64,000 bases of DNA from VXOZ01 sp965220045 (GTDB taxonomy: Bacteria; Chloroflexota; UBA11872; VXOZ01): assembly GCA_965220045.1 (NCBI GenBank), contig OZ244803.1, positions 496,001 through 560,000 on the forward strand, given 5' to 3'. Every line of letters begins with the position of its first letter. The first letter of the stretch is position 1. Under the pieces are notes generated by a model. That model was given only the letters and a program-made list of their open reading frames with translations. It had not been told where the DNA came from and ran no database searches. Below are positions 44,070 through 52,053 of the stretch, in pieces. Position numbers and translations under genes: made by a program.

Positions 44070-45467
44070 GTGAAAGCAGCAGTAACACGACGAACATTGC
44101 TCGGTGGCAGCCTGGTGGCTGGCGCCGGTATGCTGGCGGCCGCGTGCGGCCAGGCCATGCCCGCGGCCATGCCGGCAGAGGGCGAAGCCCCGGCGGCCAA
44201 GGAAGAGGAGGCCAAGCCGGCCGAGGAAACCAAGGCCATGGAGCCGAAGAAGGTGGTCTACCTGCATTACACCACCACACAGGCGGTGTGGGAGGAGAAC
44301 TTCGGCCAGATTTTCGATAACTTCCGCGCACAGTTTCCGGAAGCAGAACTGCAAGTGGATGCCGTGACCGGCGGTTTTGGCGTCCTCATCGAGAAGGCCG
44401 TGGCTTCGTTTGCAGGCAACGTGCCCATCGACATGTACTACGGCCACTTCTCTTATATCAGCCAGTTTGCCCAACAGGAGATGATCCAGCCGCTGGACCC
44501 GTTCATTGCGAAAGACGGCGACGTGTCCCGCGAAGACTACTACGATCACGCACTGGAGAAGATCCAGGGCCAGATCTACGGCATTGCTTGGTTCAACCAG
44601 GGCAAGGAATTCTGGTATAACGCCGACCAGGTGACCGAGGCCGGTTTGACGTCACCGGGCGAACTGGTAGCGGAAGGCAAGTGGACGTGGGACGCCGCGC
44701 TTGAGTTTGCGCAGAAGCTCACCAAGCGGGAAGGCGCGAACACGACACGCTGGGGTTTCTTCTATGCCTACCACTCCACCGGCTGGTTTGGTCATCACCT
44801 CAAGGCCTGGGGCGCTGACTGGTGGAACGACGACATCAGCGCGGCGACGATGGATACCCCCGAATTCGCGGCCGCGGTGCAAGCCGCCCAGGACCTCGTC
44901 GTAAAGCATGAGGTTTCCCCCCGCATCAGTACCCCGAGTGAGAATGACGCGAAGGCATCGTTTGAAGAAGAGACCCTTTCCTCTCGCCTGGCGAGCGGCG
45001 CCAATACGCGCAGCTTCCAAGCGAACATCATGTCCAAGGACAACCCCTTCAACATCGGTCACGCGTTGCTGCCCGAGGGGCCCGGCGGTCGCAACACTAT
45101 CCAGGCGCTCAACGCGAACTACCTGAGTTCATCGGCGCCGCAAGCCGATCTGGCCTGGGAACTCTATAAGATTCTCGTTGGGCCGGAATCCGATCAGCAG
45201 ATCGCCCAGCTCGGCGGCCGCCGCTACACGGCCAGCCGCAAGCAGAGCCCGGTGACCTTGTGGCCGTATGAGAATGCTGACGTGTATGCTCAGATGGCGG
45301 AACTCAGCGATGGCGCCCAGCAGATTGTAAAGCAGTCTGAGGTCAACGGCGCCTGGAGCCAAGGCTGGAAGGACATCGAGGACGGCGTGCGCACCATCCA
45401 AGAGGTGCAGGAAGAGCTGCAGCAAGTAGCGACGATTGCCCTGGAAGAGGGCGGCTGCATCTGCTAA
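44070..45467 (+). CDS. Extracellular solute-binding lipoprotein, paralog B (C-terminal EGGCIC)
   Basis: 465 residues from GTG 44070, preceded by GGAGGA; an ATG seven codons upstream overlaps that site. Tat-like TRRTLLGGS and lipobox MLAAACGQ. The mature protein parallels the 34240-35634 product throughout (VVYLHYTTTQAVWEENFG, DMYYGHFSYISQF, KWTWDAALEFAQKLTKREG) and ends EGGCIC. The two are diverged paralogs, not a recent duplication. No permease is adjacent. A palindrome with a T-run follows the stop. Confidence 0.87.
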   Translation: MKAAVTRRTLLGGSLVAGAGMLAAACGQAMPAAMPAEGEAPAAKEEEAKPAEETKAMEPKKVVYLHYTTTQAVWEENFGQIFDNFRAQFPEAELQVDAVTGGFGVLIEKAVASFAGNVPIDMYYGHFSYISQFAQQEMIQPLDPFIAKDGDVSREDYYDHALEKIQGQIYGIAWFNQGKEFWYNADQVTEAGLTSPGELVAEGKWTWDAALEFAQKLTKREGANTTRWGFFYAYHSTGWFGHHLKAWGADWWNDDISAATMDTPEFAAAVQAAQDLVVKHEVSPRISTPSENDAKASFEEETLSSRLASGANTRSFQANIMSKDNPFNIGHALLPEGPGGRNTIQALNANYLSSSAPQADLAWELYKILVGPESDQQIAQLGGRRYTASRKQSPVTLWPYENADVYAQMAELSDGAQQIVKQSEVNGAWSQGWKDIEDGVRTIQEVQEELQQVATIALEEGGCIC

Positions 45468-45496
45468 TTGGCGGTTAGCGCTTTAGGCAGAAAACC

Positions 45497-45530
45497 GTAG
45501 GGGCACGATATATCGTGCCCCTACCTTTTT
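45497..45530 (+). terminator. Palindrome plus T-run, likely terminator
   Basis: GTAGGGGCACGATA followed by TATCGTGCCCCTAC is a perfect 28-bp palindrome (45497-45524) followed by CTTTTTG. It belongs to a dispersed family (also 41304 and 45710), so a repeat doubles as a terminator here. Confidence 0.6.
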
Positions 45531-45956
45531 GTAGACAACACTCTCGATGGCAACTTCAGTTTGCCGGAGAGCCTACCCCGTACTCGATACAGCGTATCGC
45601 ACGATACGGGGCTGCAAACCTGCGCTACGTAATTGAGAGAGCTGTTCTTCGCGAATTCGCCCTAATTCACAATAGGAATGCTAGGCCCACCGGAACTTCT
45701 GAAGATCCCGTAGGCACGCGACATGTCGTGCCCCTACCCGGGGGAAGATTCTTAAGTAGATCGAGTCGTCACGCTGTGACGGGGACGGCTGGGGGCTAGC
45801 CCCAGCGCTACTTGTTATGGCAGAGCGCTACCATGCACTGGGGACGCACGTGCGGTACTATCTTTCATGGAGAGTAACCTGGGTAGGCACTTCTTGCCAT
45901 GGTATTCAGCACTTCGACAGAATACCCCTAATTTCATGAAAGGATAACGGAGGCAC
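45531..45956. other. Intergenic region with scattered palindromes
   Basis: No gene supported. It contains a GCTGCAAACCTGCGCTAC fragment (45604-45627), a TAGGCACGCGACATGTCGTGCCCCTA palindrome (45710-45737) and a GGGGGCTAGCCCCAGCGCTAC piece (~45790-45811). Confidence 0.65.
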
Positions 45957-46949
45957 ATGGGAGTAAGAGTTGGACTGGTAGGCGTGGAACAGCACGTGCC
46001 GCATGTGTTCGCAGGCATTGACGAGTCGGAAGAGATTGAGCTCGTGGCGGTGGCGCAGGCGGGCGCGCGCGCGGATGAACTCAAGGAGAAGTACGGGGCG
46101 CGAATCTATGACGACCACGTGGCGATGTTTGCGCAGGAGCAACTCGACGTGGCAGCGGTTTGTTTGATTCCCGCCGACCAGGGTCAGGTCGTCATCGCTG
46201 CGCTGCAGGCGGGGTTGCACGTCACGGCGGATAAGCCCCTGGTGATTACACAGGAAGAGCTTGACGCCACTGCGGCGCTGGTGCGCCAACACCCTGACCG
46301 CAAGGTCGGCCAACTATTCACTCTGCGGGGCAGACCGGGCTACGCCAAGCTGCATGAGATTGTCCGGAGCGGGGCCATCGGCGACGTGGTGCAGAGTTAC
46401 GGTCTGCGCTCGGCCTTGGAGAAGCGAGAGACACGTGCGCCGTGGTTCTTCGACGAGCGGCTCTCGGGCGGCCCAATTCCCGATCTGCTTATCCACGATA
46501 TCGACGCGCTCCGCTGGATAACGGGGCTGGAGTATACCCACGTGCTGGCGCGGGAGTCCAACTTCGCCCGGCCTAACGATCCTTACTACCGCAATGCGGG
46601 ACAGCTCTACTTCCTGCAGGAGCAAAACGCGACGGCAATCATGGAGCACCACCGTCTGGTGAGCCCGGCCTTTGCCGGCATGGACTGCCGCATGAAAGTC
46701 GTAGGTACGGACGGGCAAGTTGAGATCACCGCCAAGGGTGAAGTGATTCTCTACAACAGCGATCACGCAGGGCTGGTGACAGACCTCCCGGCCGAGCAAA
46801 ACGTGTTTGCCGACTTCGCCCTGAAGGCGTGCGCAGGCGAGGAGCCGCTGGTGGATACGGAGAGCGCTCTGCAATCAATGCAGGCGGCGCTGACGGCCAA
46901 GGCGGCTGCGGAGGCGGATGCGTTGGTGGCAATTCCGCAAATTCAATAG
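45957..46949 (+). CDS. Gfo/Idh/MocA family oxidoreductase
   Basis: 330 residues. N-terminal Rossmann domain (VGLVGVEQHVPHVFAGI), the GLHVTADKPLVI strand (the EKP motif of the family as DKP), and a C-terminal domain with GGPIPDLLIHDIDALRWITG, which carries the catalytic HDID element. NAD(P)-dependent dehydrogenation of a sugar or cyclitol derivative is the family role. ATG 45957 has GGAGG three to four bases away. Not closely related to the tandem pair at 52-55 kb. Confidence 0.87.
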   Translation: MGVRVGLVGVEQHVPHVFAGIDESEEIELVAVAQAGARADELKEKYGARIYDDHVAMFAQEQLDVAAVCLIPADQGQVVIAALQAGLHVTADKPLVITQEELDATAALVRQHPDRKVGQLFTLRGRPGYAKLHEIVRSGAIGDVVQSYGLRSALEKRETRAPWFFDERLSGGPIPDLLIHDIDALRWITGLEYTHVLARESNFARPNDPYYRNAGQLYFLQEQNATAIMEHHRLVSPAFAGMDCRMKVVGTDGQVEITAKGEVILYNSDHAGLVTDLPAEQNVFADFALKACAGEEPLVDTESALQSMQAALTAKAAAEADALVAIPQIQ

Positions 46950-47027
46950 GGGTCGTTTTTGAGTATTTGGGCCTGGCGAGAGAGTCTCCGTCAACTGTAT
47001 TGGGTGATCGGAAGGCAAACAAGAGGG

Positions 47028-47240
47028 CCTTCGACGGGCTCAGGCCGAACGGTGGGTGGGCCTTCGACAGGCTCAGGCCGAACGGGAATCTGGCTATCGT
47101 TGTCCTGGAGGGAACATCTCTATACGTCGGTGGGTTGGCCTTCGACACATTCAGGCCGAACGGCTGGTGGCTTCCACCATCCTGGAAGATGCAATGCTGC
47201 TATGAAACGATCTGGCCTTCGACGGGCTCAGGCCGAACGG
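47028..47240. repeat. Cluster of four CCTTCGACAGGCTCAGGCCGAACGG repeats
   Basis: Copies start at 47028, 47061, 47139 and 47216. The sequence between them is not repeated, apart from short GGTGGC-like stretches. The third copy is degenerate (TTCGACACATTCAGGCCGAACGG). Confidence 0.8.
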
Positions 47241-47442
47241 GGAGGTGGCTATTCCCGTCGTGGCAGGATGTGGCTAATTCCGCTCGTGGTGAGTGCTGTG
47301 CGACGAAGCCCTTGCCTGTTCCGATCATGGCGTAGGAACGAGCCATGAACAAATGGACAGGGCTAGTGGGCATGTGAATTAGCAAATGTCGCCTGAAGTG
47401 TGGTTTCAGAGGCACTGGCGAGACCTGTACCCCAAGAGTGTG

Positions 47443-47448
47443 TATAAT
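47443..47448 (+). promoter_or_regulatory. Candidate -10 hexamer of the DegT-type gene
   Basis: Perfect TATAAT 31 bp upstream of the start; no clear -35. Confidence 0.35.
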
Positions 47449-47478
47449 TCAATAAATCAACTTGAGAAGGAGCGTGAC

Positions 47479-48762
47479 ATGGCTATAAAGACCCCTGCGG
47501 ATGTCAGCTTGGCGGTGAATGGCGGCACGGCGGTACGGAGCGCGGACAATCCGCTGCCGCAAGTCTTTCCCCGGTATGTACCGGAAAGCGCCTACGACAA
47601 CGTGCGGTCAGTGCTGGACGGCGGCGTTGCGAGCAACTTGATCGGCCAATTCGAGGAAGCATTTGCCGAGGCTACGGGCACGAAGTACTGCGTCTCCATT
47701 TCGAATTGTACGGCTGCGCTCCATTCCCTCTATGCCGGATTGGGCGTCGGACCGGGTGACGAAGTCGTGGTGAGTCCCATCACGGACTTCGGCACGATTG
47801 CGGGCATTGTCGCGCAGGGCGCGATTCCGATCTTTCCCGACGTGGATATACGCACGGGGAATGTCACCGCCGAGACCATTGAAAAGGTCCTTTCACCGCG
47901 AACGGCGGCCATCGTCGCCGTGCACTTCTACGGCCTGCTCTGCCCCATGGAAGAGATCGTAACGCTGGGTCGCAGCAAGGGTATCACGGTCGTAGAGGAC
48001 GTCTGCCAAGCGCCGTTGGCGAACTATGCGGGGCCGACCGTGCAAGGAAAGTCAGGTTCGCTGGGTGACGTTGGCGGTTTTTCGTTCGACGCGGAGAAGC
48101 ATCTCACGGCCGACCACGGCGGCGCCGTTACCACGGATAGTGAAGAGGTAGCCGAAAAAGTGCGGAGCTTTGCGCTTTCGCGCGGCGCCGTAGTGCACGA
48201 GGGCTATGGTCGCAAGCACGAATCGTTCGGCCTGAATTATCGTTTCGGTCAGTTCCAGGCGGGATTGGCATTGGCCGAGCTGGGCGTGCTGGAGGAACAG
48301 AACGAGCGGCGGCGGCAAGGCGCCGCGCACTTGAGTTCGCGCATTGATGAGATTGACGGCATCACTCCCCCGTATATCCCGCCCGGCAGCGACCACATCT
48401 ACTGGCTCTATCACGTTCGCTTAGATCCTGATCAGTTCTCCTGCTCCGTGTGGGACTTTGCCGAGGCCCTAAAGGCCGAAGGCCTGGGCGCCAACGCCGG
48501 TGTCGCGCCGTATTACTTGGTGCCCGATAGCCATGTGTTTATGCAAGACAAGGCGCACGTGGCAGGCAGGTCCGGCTGGCCGTGGGACCATCCGATGAAT
48601 GAGTTTGCCAAGGACATCGAATACAGCGCGGACATGTGCCCCTTGGCCAAGGAGCACGTGGATACCACGATCCGGTGGGGCTGGACCGATAAGCACGCCG
48701 CCGAGGACATCGAGGACATGGCGACGATGTTCCAGAAAGTAGCGGAATTCTATCGCGCGTAG
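47479..48762 (+). CDS. DegT/DnrJ/EryC1/StrS-type PLP-dependent aminotransferase
   Basis: 427 residues from ATG 47479, with GAAGGAG six bases upstream. It has the fold of sugar aminotransferases: SNLIGQFEEAFAEATGTKYCVSISNCTAALH, DEVVVSPITDFGTIAGI, IVAVHFYGLLCPM, VVEDVCQAPLANYAG and the Schiff-base lysine K207 in FSFDAEKHLTADHGGAV. The family aminates keto sugars for antibiotic or surface polysaccharide synthesis, or (AHBA synthase branch) related chemistry. No other sugar-nucleotide genes adjoin, so the substrate is open. A palindromic hairpin follows. Confidence 0.87.
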   Translation: MAIKTPADVSLAVNGGTAVRSADNPLPQVFPRYVPESAYDNVRSVLDGGVASNLIGQFEEAFAEATGTKYCVSISNCTAALHSLYAGLGVGPGDEVVVSPITDFGTIAGIVAQGAIPIFPDVDIRTGNVTAETIEKVLSPRTAAIVAVHFYGLLCPMEEIVTLGRSKGITVVEDVCQAPLANYAGPTVQGKSGSLGDVGGFSFDAEKHLTADHGGAVTTDSEEVAEKVRSFALSRGAVVHEGYGRKHESFGLNYRFGQFQAGLALAELGVLEEQNERRRQGAAHLSSRIDEIDGITPPYIPPGSDHIYWLYHVRLDPDQFSCSVWDFAEALKAEGLGANAGVAPYYLVPDSHVFMQDKAHVAGRSGWPWDHPMNEFAKDIEYSADMCPLAKEHVDTTIRWGWTDKHAAEDIEDMATMFQKVAEFYRA

Positions 48763-48852
48763 GATGCTTCCCACCAATCGTGAACATGGGATGTTTGTAG
48801 CGCAAGAAAGCGCACCCCAGTCCTAGTGAACGGTTGCATTGTGAAAGATTTG

Positions 48853-48877
48853 GAGCGCAGGCTTCTAGCCTGCGCTC
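48853..48877 (+). terminator. Hairpin after the aminotransferase gene
   Basis: 11-bp perfect stem GAGCGCAGGCT / AGCCTGCGCTC with loop TCT, 90 bp after the stop, followed by TCGTCTATTC. It is a member of the GCAGG...CCTGC dispersed family. It also faces the end of the hicA-like gene and could serve both strands. Confidence 0.45.
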
Positions 48878-48923
48878 TCGTCTATTCTGGGAAGTGTCTC
48901 TGCACTCAACTCGCAACGGCAGT

Positions 48924-49190
48924 CTATGGAAGTCCGTGTTCTTGGATTAACCTCTGAAGGACTTTTCTGCCGAGGCCGGTCTGCTTGATGCTTAGAATGC
49001 GATGCAGAATGGTTCTGGGGAGAGGTTTGCTGCGTTTTGGCACAATTGCCCAAAGAGTTTGTCGACGCTCGGGGTCGTACTTGGTGAGCGCGGCGCCGTG
49101 TCGGCTATCTCCCCTCAGTTCCCAGCCGTCTCGTCGTAACAACTCGATGAGTTGTAGGCCGGTCACTGCGGGCAGGTATCTTTGCGCCAT
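48924..49190 (-). CDS. HicA-like toxin (type II toxin-antitoxin)
   Basis: 88 residues. The N-terminus LPAVTGLQLIELLRRDGWELRGDSRHGAAL matches the HicA/YcfA double-stranded RNA-binding fold, with the catalytic His in the SRHG context. HicA toxins cleave mRNA. It is longer than typical HicA (~60 residues), with a C-terminal extension (LSIKQTGLGRKVLQRLIQEHG). It begins three bases after the antitoxin gene stop, so the order is hicB then hicA, the reverse of E. coli. Confidence 0.72.
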   Translation of the reverse strand: MAQRYLPAVTGLQLIELLRRDGWELRGDSRHGAALTKYDPERRQTLWAIVPKRSKPLPRTILHRILSIKQTGLGRKVLQRLIQEHGLP

Positions 49191-49193
49191 GCC

Positions 49194-49496
49194 CTACGCG
49201 CCAATTGGGATGCGCTTAGGCTCCACGAGATGGGTATCCGGCAGGACGTGGTACTCTTGCGTGGGCGCTGGCTGATCGGAAGGATGCAAGGTAATGCCGT
49301 GCTCGGCAAAGAATCGCTTCCTCTCGCCAACGCTTTCCATGGTATTGAGCGTTAGCATCAGCAGTTCTTCCAGGCCCGCGCGTGCCTCATCAAGGGTATC
49401 GCCGTAGTGCGCGACGCCCAATTCCTCACAGTCACCAACCCACTGCCCTTCTTCTTGAAAGAACCTTAGGGTAAGAATGACATAGCCCTCAGTCAC
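49194..49496 (-). CDS. HicB-like antitoxin
   Basis: 100 residues from GTG 49496, with GGGAG upstream. YVILTLRFFQEEGQWVGDCEELGVAHYGDTLDEARAGLEELLMLTLNTM is the partial RNase H-like HicB fold, which binds and inhibits the toxin. No clear ribbon-helix-helix or HTH DNA-binding domain is seen in the C-terminal half (FFAEHGITLHP...), so autoregulation is uncertain. Paired with the hicA-like gene. Confidence 0.72.
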   Translation of the reverse strand: MTEGYVILTLRFFQEEGQWVGDCEELGVAHYGDTLDEARAGLEELLMLTLNTMESVGERKRFFAEHGITLHPSDQPAPTQEYHVLPDTHLVEPKRIPIGA

Positions 49497-49672
49497 AGAC
49501 CGTCTCCCTCACTATGGGCGCGACTGCTCTTGTCCCAACTCCATTGTAATGCAAAGTGCAGCGCCGTCTGATCAAATCAAGATAGACGTCCGCGACGACT
49601 TGCCATATATGCTGCAATCAGCAGGCCTGAATTCGCCGTGCCGTCAGGACAACAGCTCGCGAGAAGTGGGAA

Positions 49673-51265
49673 TCAGGCATGGCTTTGGCGTCGCGGCATT
49701 CGGTTGTCGGTGCGGATGAGTTCCTCCATCAGACGCGCCTTCAACTCGCGCTTCAGTCCCTGCGCAGCGGCATCGTGCCAGAGGTTCTGTAATTGGCCGG
49801 GGTCTGCCCGGGTGTCAAACAATTCTCCGTACTCCTGTTCGCCGTCGTCACCGACGTAGACAGTGAGTTGGTGCGTATCGGTAGTGAGCGTGCGCAGGCG
49901 CAGGCCGATGTAGTCCTCGTCGTTCTCGATAATGATGGCATCCTGCACGGCATCTGCCGCGCCGGTGAGCAGCGGCGTAAGCGGGCGGCCAGGCAATGGC
50001 GACATCTGTCGCTCGGCCTCCGGCTGCGGTATGCCTTTCATGAACGGCGGCCCGTATTCCGGCGCCTCTACTCCCGCCAGGTCGAGCAGCGTGGGCGGGA
50101 TGTCCAAGTGCGATACCAGCGATTGCGAAATCTGTCCCGCCGGGAAGCGCACCGGCCAGCACCAGATGGACGGAATGTTCAGCATGCCGTCGAAGTGGAA
50201 CGGCCCTTTATTCAACAGCCAGTGGTCGCCGAGCAAGTCGCCGTGATCAGCCGTGAAGACCACGACCGTATTGTCGGCCAAGCCCAGTTCGTCCAGGGAA
50301 TCGAGGATGCGCCCCACCTGCTCGTCAATGAAGGACACCATGCCAAACGTGATGGCCGTAATCTCGCGCATGTGCTCATCCGGCATCTTGGTGGCATTGC
50401 GCCGGCCGGAGGTCCATTGGTTAGTCTCGTACATCAGGCGCATGTGCGGCGGCAGGTCGTCGAATTCGCCCTCACGTCGGGTCGGCGGGGGTATGGAGTC
50501 GCGGTCGTACATGGAATACCACGGGTCGGGCGCGGCAAAGGGATGGTGTGGATCGGGAAATGAGGCCCACAACATGAACGGCTGGTCCTGAACGGCGGCG
50601 TCCTGCAGATAGGCAATGCTGCGGTCGGCAATCCACGTGTTGTAGTGATACTCCGGCGGCACGTTAATCTTGTAGGATTGTTCCGCGCCGCTGGCCGCGG
50701 GCGTGGAGGCCTGGCGATTCCAGTGGGGCAGCACTTCCGGATGCTCGCGCTCCAGCCACAAGTAGTGATTGTCGATGTTGCCGGGCCCGTGGCCGATGGT
50801 CAACTCCGCGCTGGCAAAGCCGTAGTAGGGCGAGGGCAAGGACGAAACTTTGCGGTTGCGCCACATCCAGCGGGACTCGGGAAAGTCCAGCGGGTCGAGG
50901 GTCTTTGGGTCCACGCCGATGGGATCGCCGGCCACGCGCACGTGAATCTTGCCGATGCTGTGCGTGTGGTAGCCCACGTCGGCAAGGGTGCCGGTGATCG
51001 TGGGAAAGGCCGGATCGAGGTCGATGCCGTTGGTGCGCACGTTGTGGCCGCGCGGGGTGAGACCGGTCAGCAGCGTGGAGCGCGAAGGCATGCAGAGCGG
51101 ATTATTGACATAAGCACGGGTAAGGAGCGCGCCGCCGGCCGCGAGGCGATCGAGGTTGGGCGTTTGCAGGGGCGTGTCGTCCCGCCAGTCACGCCACGCG
51201 CAGCGCATGGTGTCGCCGCGCATCTGATCGGTGAGAATGATGAGGAAATTCGGTCGCTCGTTCAT
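49673..51265 (-). CDS. Sulfatase (arylsulfatase family S1)
   Basis: 530 residues, apparently without a signal peptide. N-terminal metal site NFLIILTDQMRGD (Asp13). The formylglycine motif is C58-M-P-S-R, the Cys type that needs a formylglycine-generating enzyme, which is not in the window. Other sites: HSIGKIHV, DQPFMLWASFPDPHHPF and VVVFTADHGDLLGDHWL. It hydrolyses sulfate esters, perhaps of algal or host polysaccharides, or choline-O-sulfate-like compounds. ATG 51265 follows GAGGAG. Monocistronic. Confidence 0.9.
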   Translation of the reverse strand: MNERPNFLIILTDQMRGDTMRCAWRDWRDDTPLQTPNLDRLAAGGALLTRAYVNNPLCMPSRSTLLTGLTPRGHNVRTNGIDLDPAFPTITGTLADVGYHTHSIGKIHVRVAGDPIGVDPKTLDPLDFPESRWMWRNRKVSSLPSPYYGFASAELTIGHGPGNIDNHYLWLEREHPEVLPHWNRQASTPAASGAEQSYKINVPPEYHYNTWIADRSIAYLQDAAVQDQPFMLWASFPDPHHPFAAPDPWYSMYDRDSIPPPTRREGEFDDLPPHMRLMYETNQWTSGRRNATKMPDEHMREITAITFGMVSFIDEQVGRILDSLDELGLADNTVVVFTADHGDLLGDHWLLNKGPFHFDGMLNIPSIWCWPVRFPAGQISQSLVSHLDIPPTLLDLAGVEAPEYGPPFMKGIPQPEAERQMSPLPGRPLTPLLTGAADAVQDAIIIENDEDYIGLRLRTLTTDTHQLTVYVGDDGEQEYGELFDTRADPGQLQNLWHDAAAQGLKRELKARLMEELIRTDNRMPRRQSHA

Positions 51266-51466
51266 GTGATTGCTCCTCTATCTGGTTGGAATGCAACGAA
51301 TTCTCATTGGGAGCCAACGGGGGTCTATTTGCCCGCATTCAGGCCCTTGGAATTCCCGGGAACTGCCTTTGTAGTGAGTATATACCTCTTGGCGCGACCA
51401 GCGGCGCGCTGCTGTCATGTGGGTTCTTGGGTATTCCTGGCAGTAAACTGGATTTCTCTGCCATAC

Positions 51467-51551
51467 ACTGACTACACGCCGCAAACTTTCTACACACCGT
51501 AAACTGACAACACGCCGTAGACTGACTATACGCCGTGAACTGACTACACCC
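51467..51551. repeat. 18-bp tandem repeat (about 4.7 units)
   Basis: ACTGACTACACGCCGTAA-type units start at 51467, 51485, 51503, 51521 and 51539, contiguous, with a few substitutions each. Confidence 0.85.
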
Positions 51552-51556
51552 AGGGG

Positions 51557-51665
51557 CGGCCCGGATTAGCTGGGGCAGCCTGGATCAGTTGAAGCAGCCC
51601 GGATTAGCTGGGGCAGCGCAGATTAGTCGGGGTAGCCCGGGATCAGTCGGGCGGCCCGGACTAGC
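51557..51665. repeat. 19-bp tandem repeat (about 5.7 units)
   Basis: CAGCCCGGATTAGCTGGGG-type units start at 51557, 51576, 51595, 51614, 51633 and 51652, immediately after the 18-bp array. The two units are unrelated in sequence. Confidence 0.85.
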
Positions 51666-51929
51666 TTCCGTCATTCCCGCGCACGCGGGAATCCATCTTC
51701 TCTCTAACGCATGCTTTGCACCCCTGTTGTCTCGTGCTAAAGAAATCCTGGTTTCCGGCTTCCGCCGGCATGGCGGAACGAGCGGGTGTAGGACGGTGCC
51801 GTTGGTGAATCTATAGACAACGCAAGACGAGGGCCGCCGGAAAGCCCTCTCCTGGGGGAGGGGGTTTGGGTGAGGGCGAGAAATCTTCATTGCCGCCATA
51901 CTCGGACACAGAGCAGGGCCAGCCCGGCA

Positions 51930-51958
51930 TTGATACTCCCGCATCCTGGGAATATAAT
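51930..51958 (+). promoter_or_regulatory. Promoter of the first tandem Gfo/Idh gene
   Basis: TTGATA (51930-51935), exactly 17 bp, TATAAT (51953-51958): 5/6 and 6/6 matches. The same arrangement precedes the second paralog (TTGATG, 17 bp, TATAAT at 54003-54031), which strongly supports it. Confidence 0.8.
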
Positions 51959-51972
51959 TGCCGTATTACTCT

Positions 51973-52028
51973 ACGTGGTGCAATTGGACAGCCCGTGACT
52001 GCTTCACCGCACAGCAATTGCACCGTGT
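51973..52028 (+). promoter_or_regulatory. Leader stem-loop of the first tandem Gfo/Idh gene (putative cis-regulatory RNA)
   Basis: GGTGCAATTG (51977-51986) pairs with CAATTGCACC (52015-52024). With two G-U pairs the stem extends to 51973/52028. The loop is 28 nt. The homologous leader at 54048-54099 keeps the stem while the bases change together (A-U becomes G-C at one pair; two G-U pairs become Watson-Crick). The ribosome site lies about ten bases downstream and is not in the stem. Confidence 0.6.
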
Positions 52029-52053
52029 CCTCAATACAAGGATTGGAATCCCC

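Larger units (their letters stand above)
46950..47478. other. Repeat-rich intergenic region before the aminotransferase gene
   Basis: Four copies of GCCTTCGAC(A/G)GGCTCAGGCCGAACGG-type palindromes begin near 47028, 47061, 47139 and 47216; the last three are spaced ~77 bp. No gene supported. A TATAAT hexamer at 47443 may be the promoter of the next gene. Confidence 0.7.
51266..51929. other. Intergenic region between sulfatase and the first tandem Gfo/Idh gene
   Basis: No gene supported. It carries two adjacent minisatellites (51467-51665), a palindrome CCGTCATTCCCGCGCACGCGGGAATCC (51667-51692), a TTTCCGGCTTCCGCCGGCATGG piece (~51750), and a CTCTCCTGGGGGAGGGGG...GGGTGAGGGC repeat (51847-51880). 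Confidence 0.7.

Noticed and set aside
51467..51665. CRISPR array or iteron origin
   Set aside because: Tandem units without spacers; no replication initiator gene nearby.
51958..52053. N-terminal extension of Gfo/Idh copy 1
   Set aside because: It overlaps the -10 hexamer and leader hairpin, and a 1-nt indel relative to the paralog shifts the frame, so it is not conserved coding.
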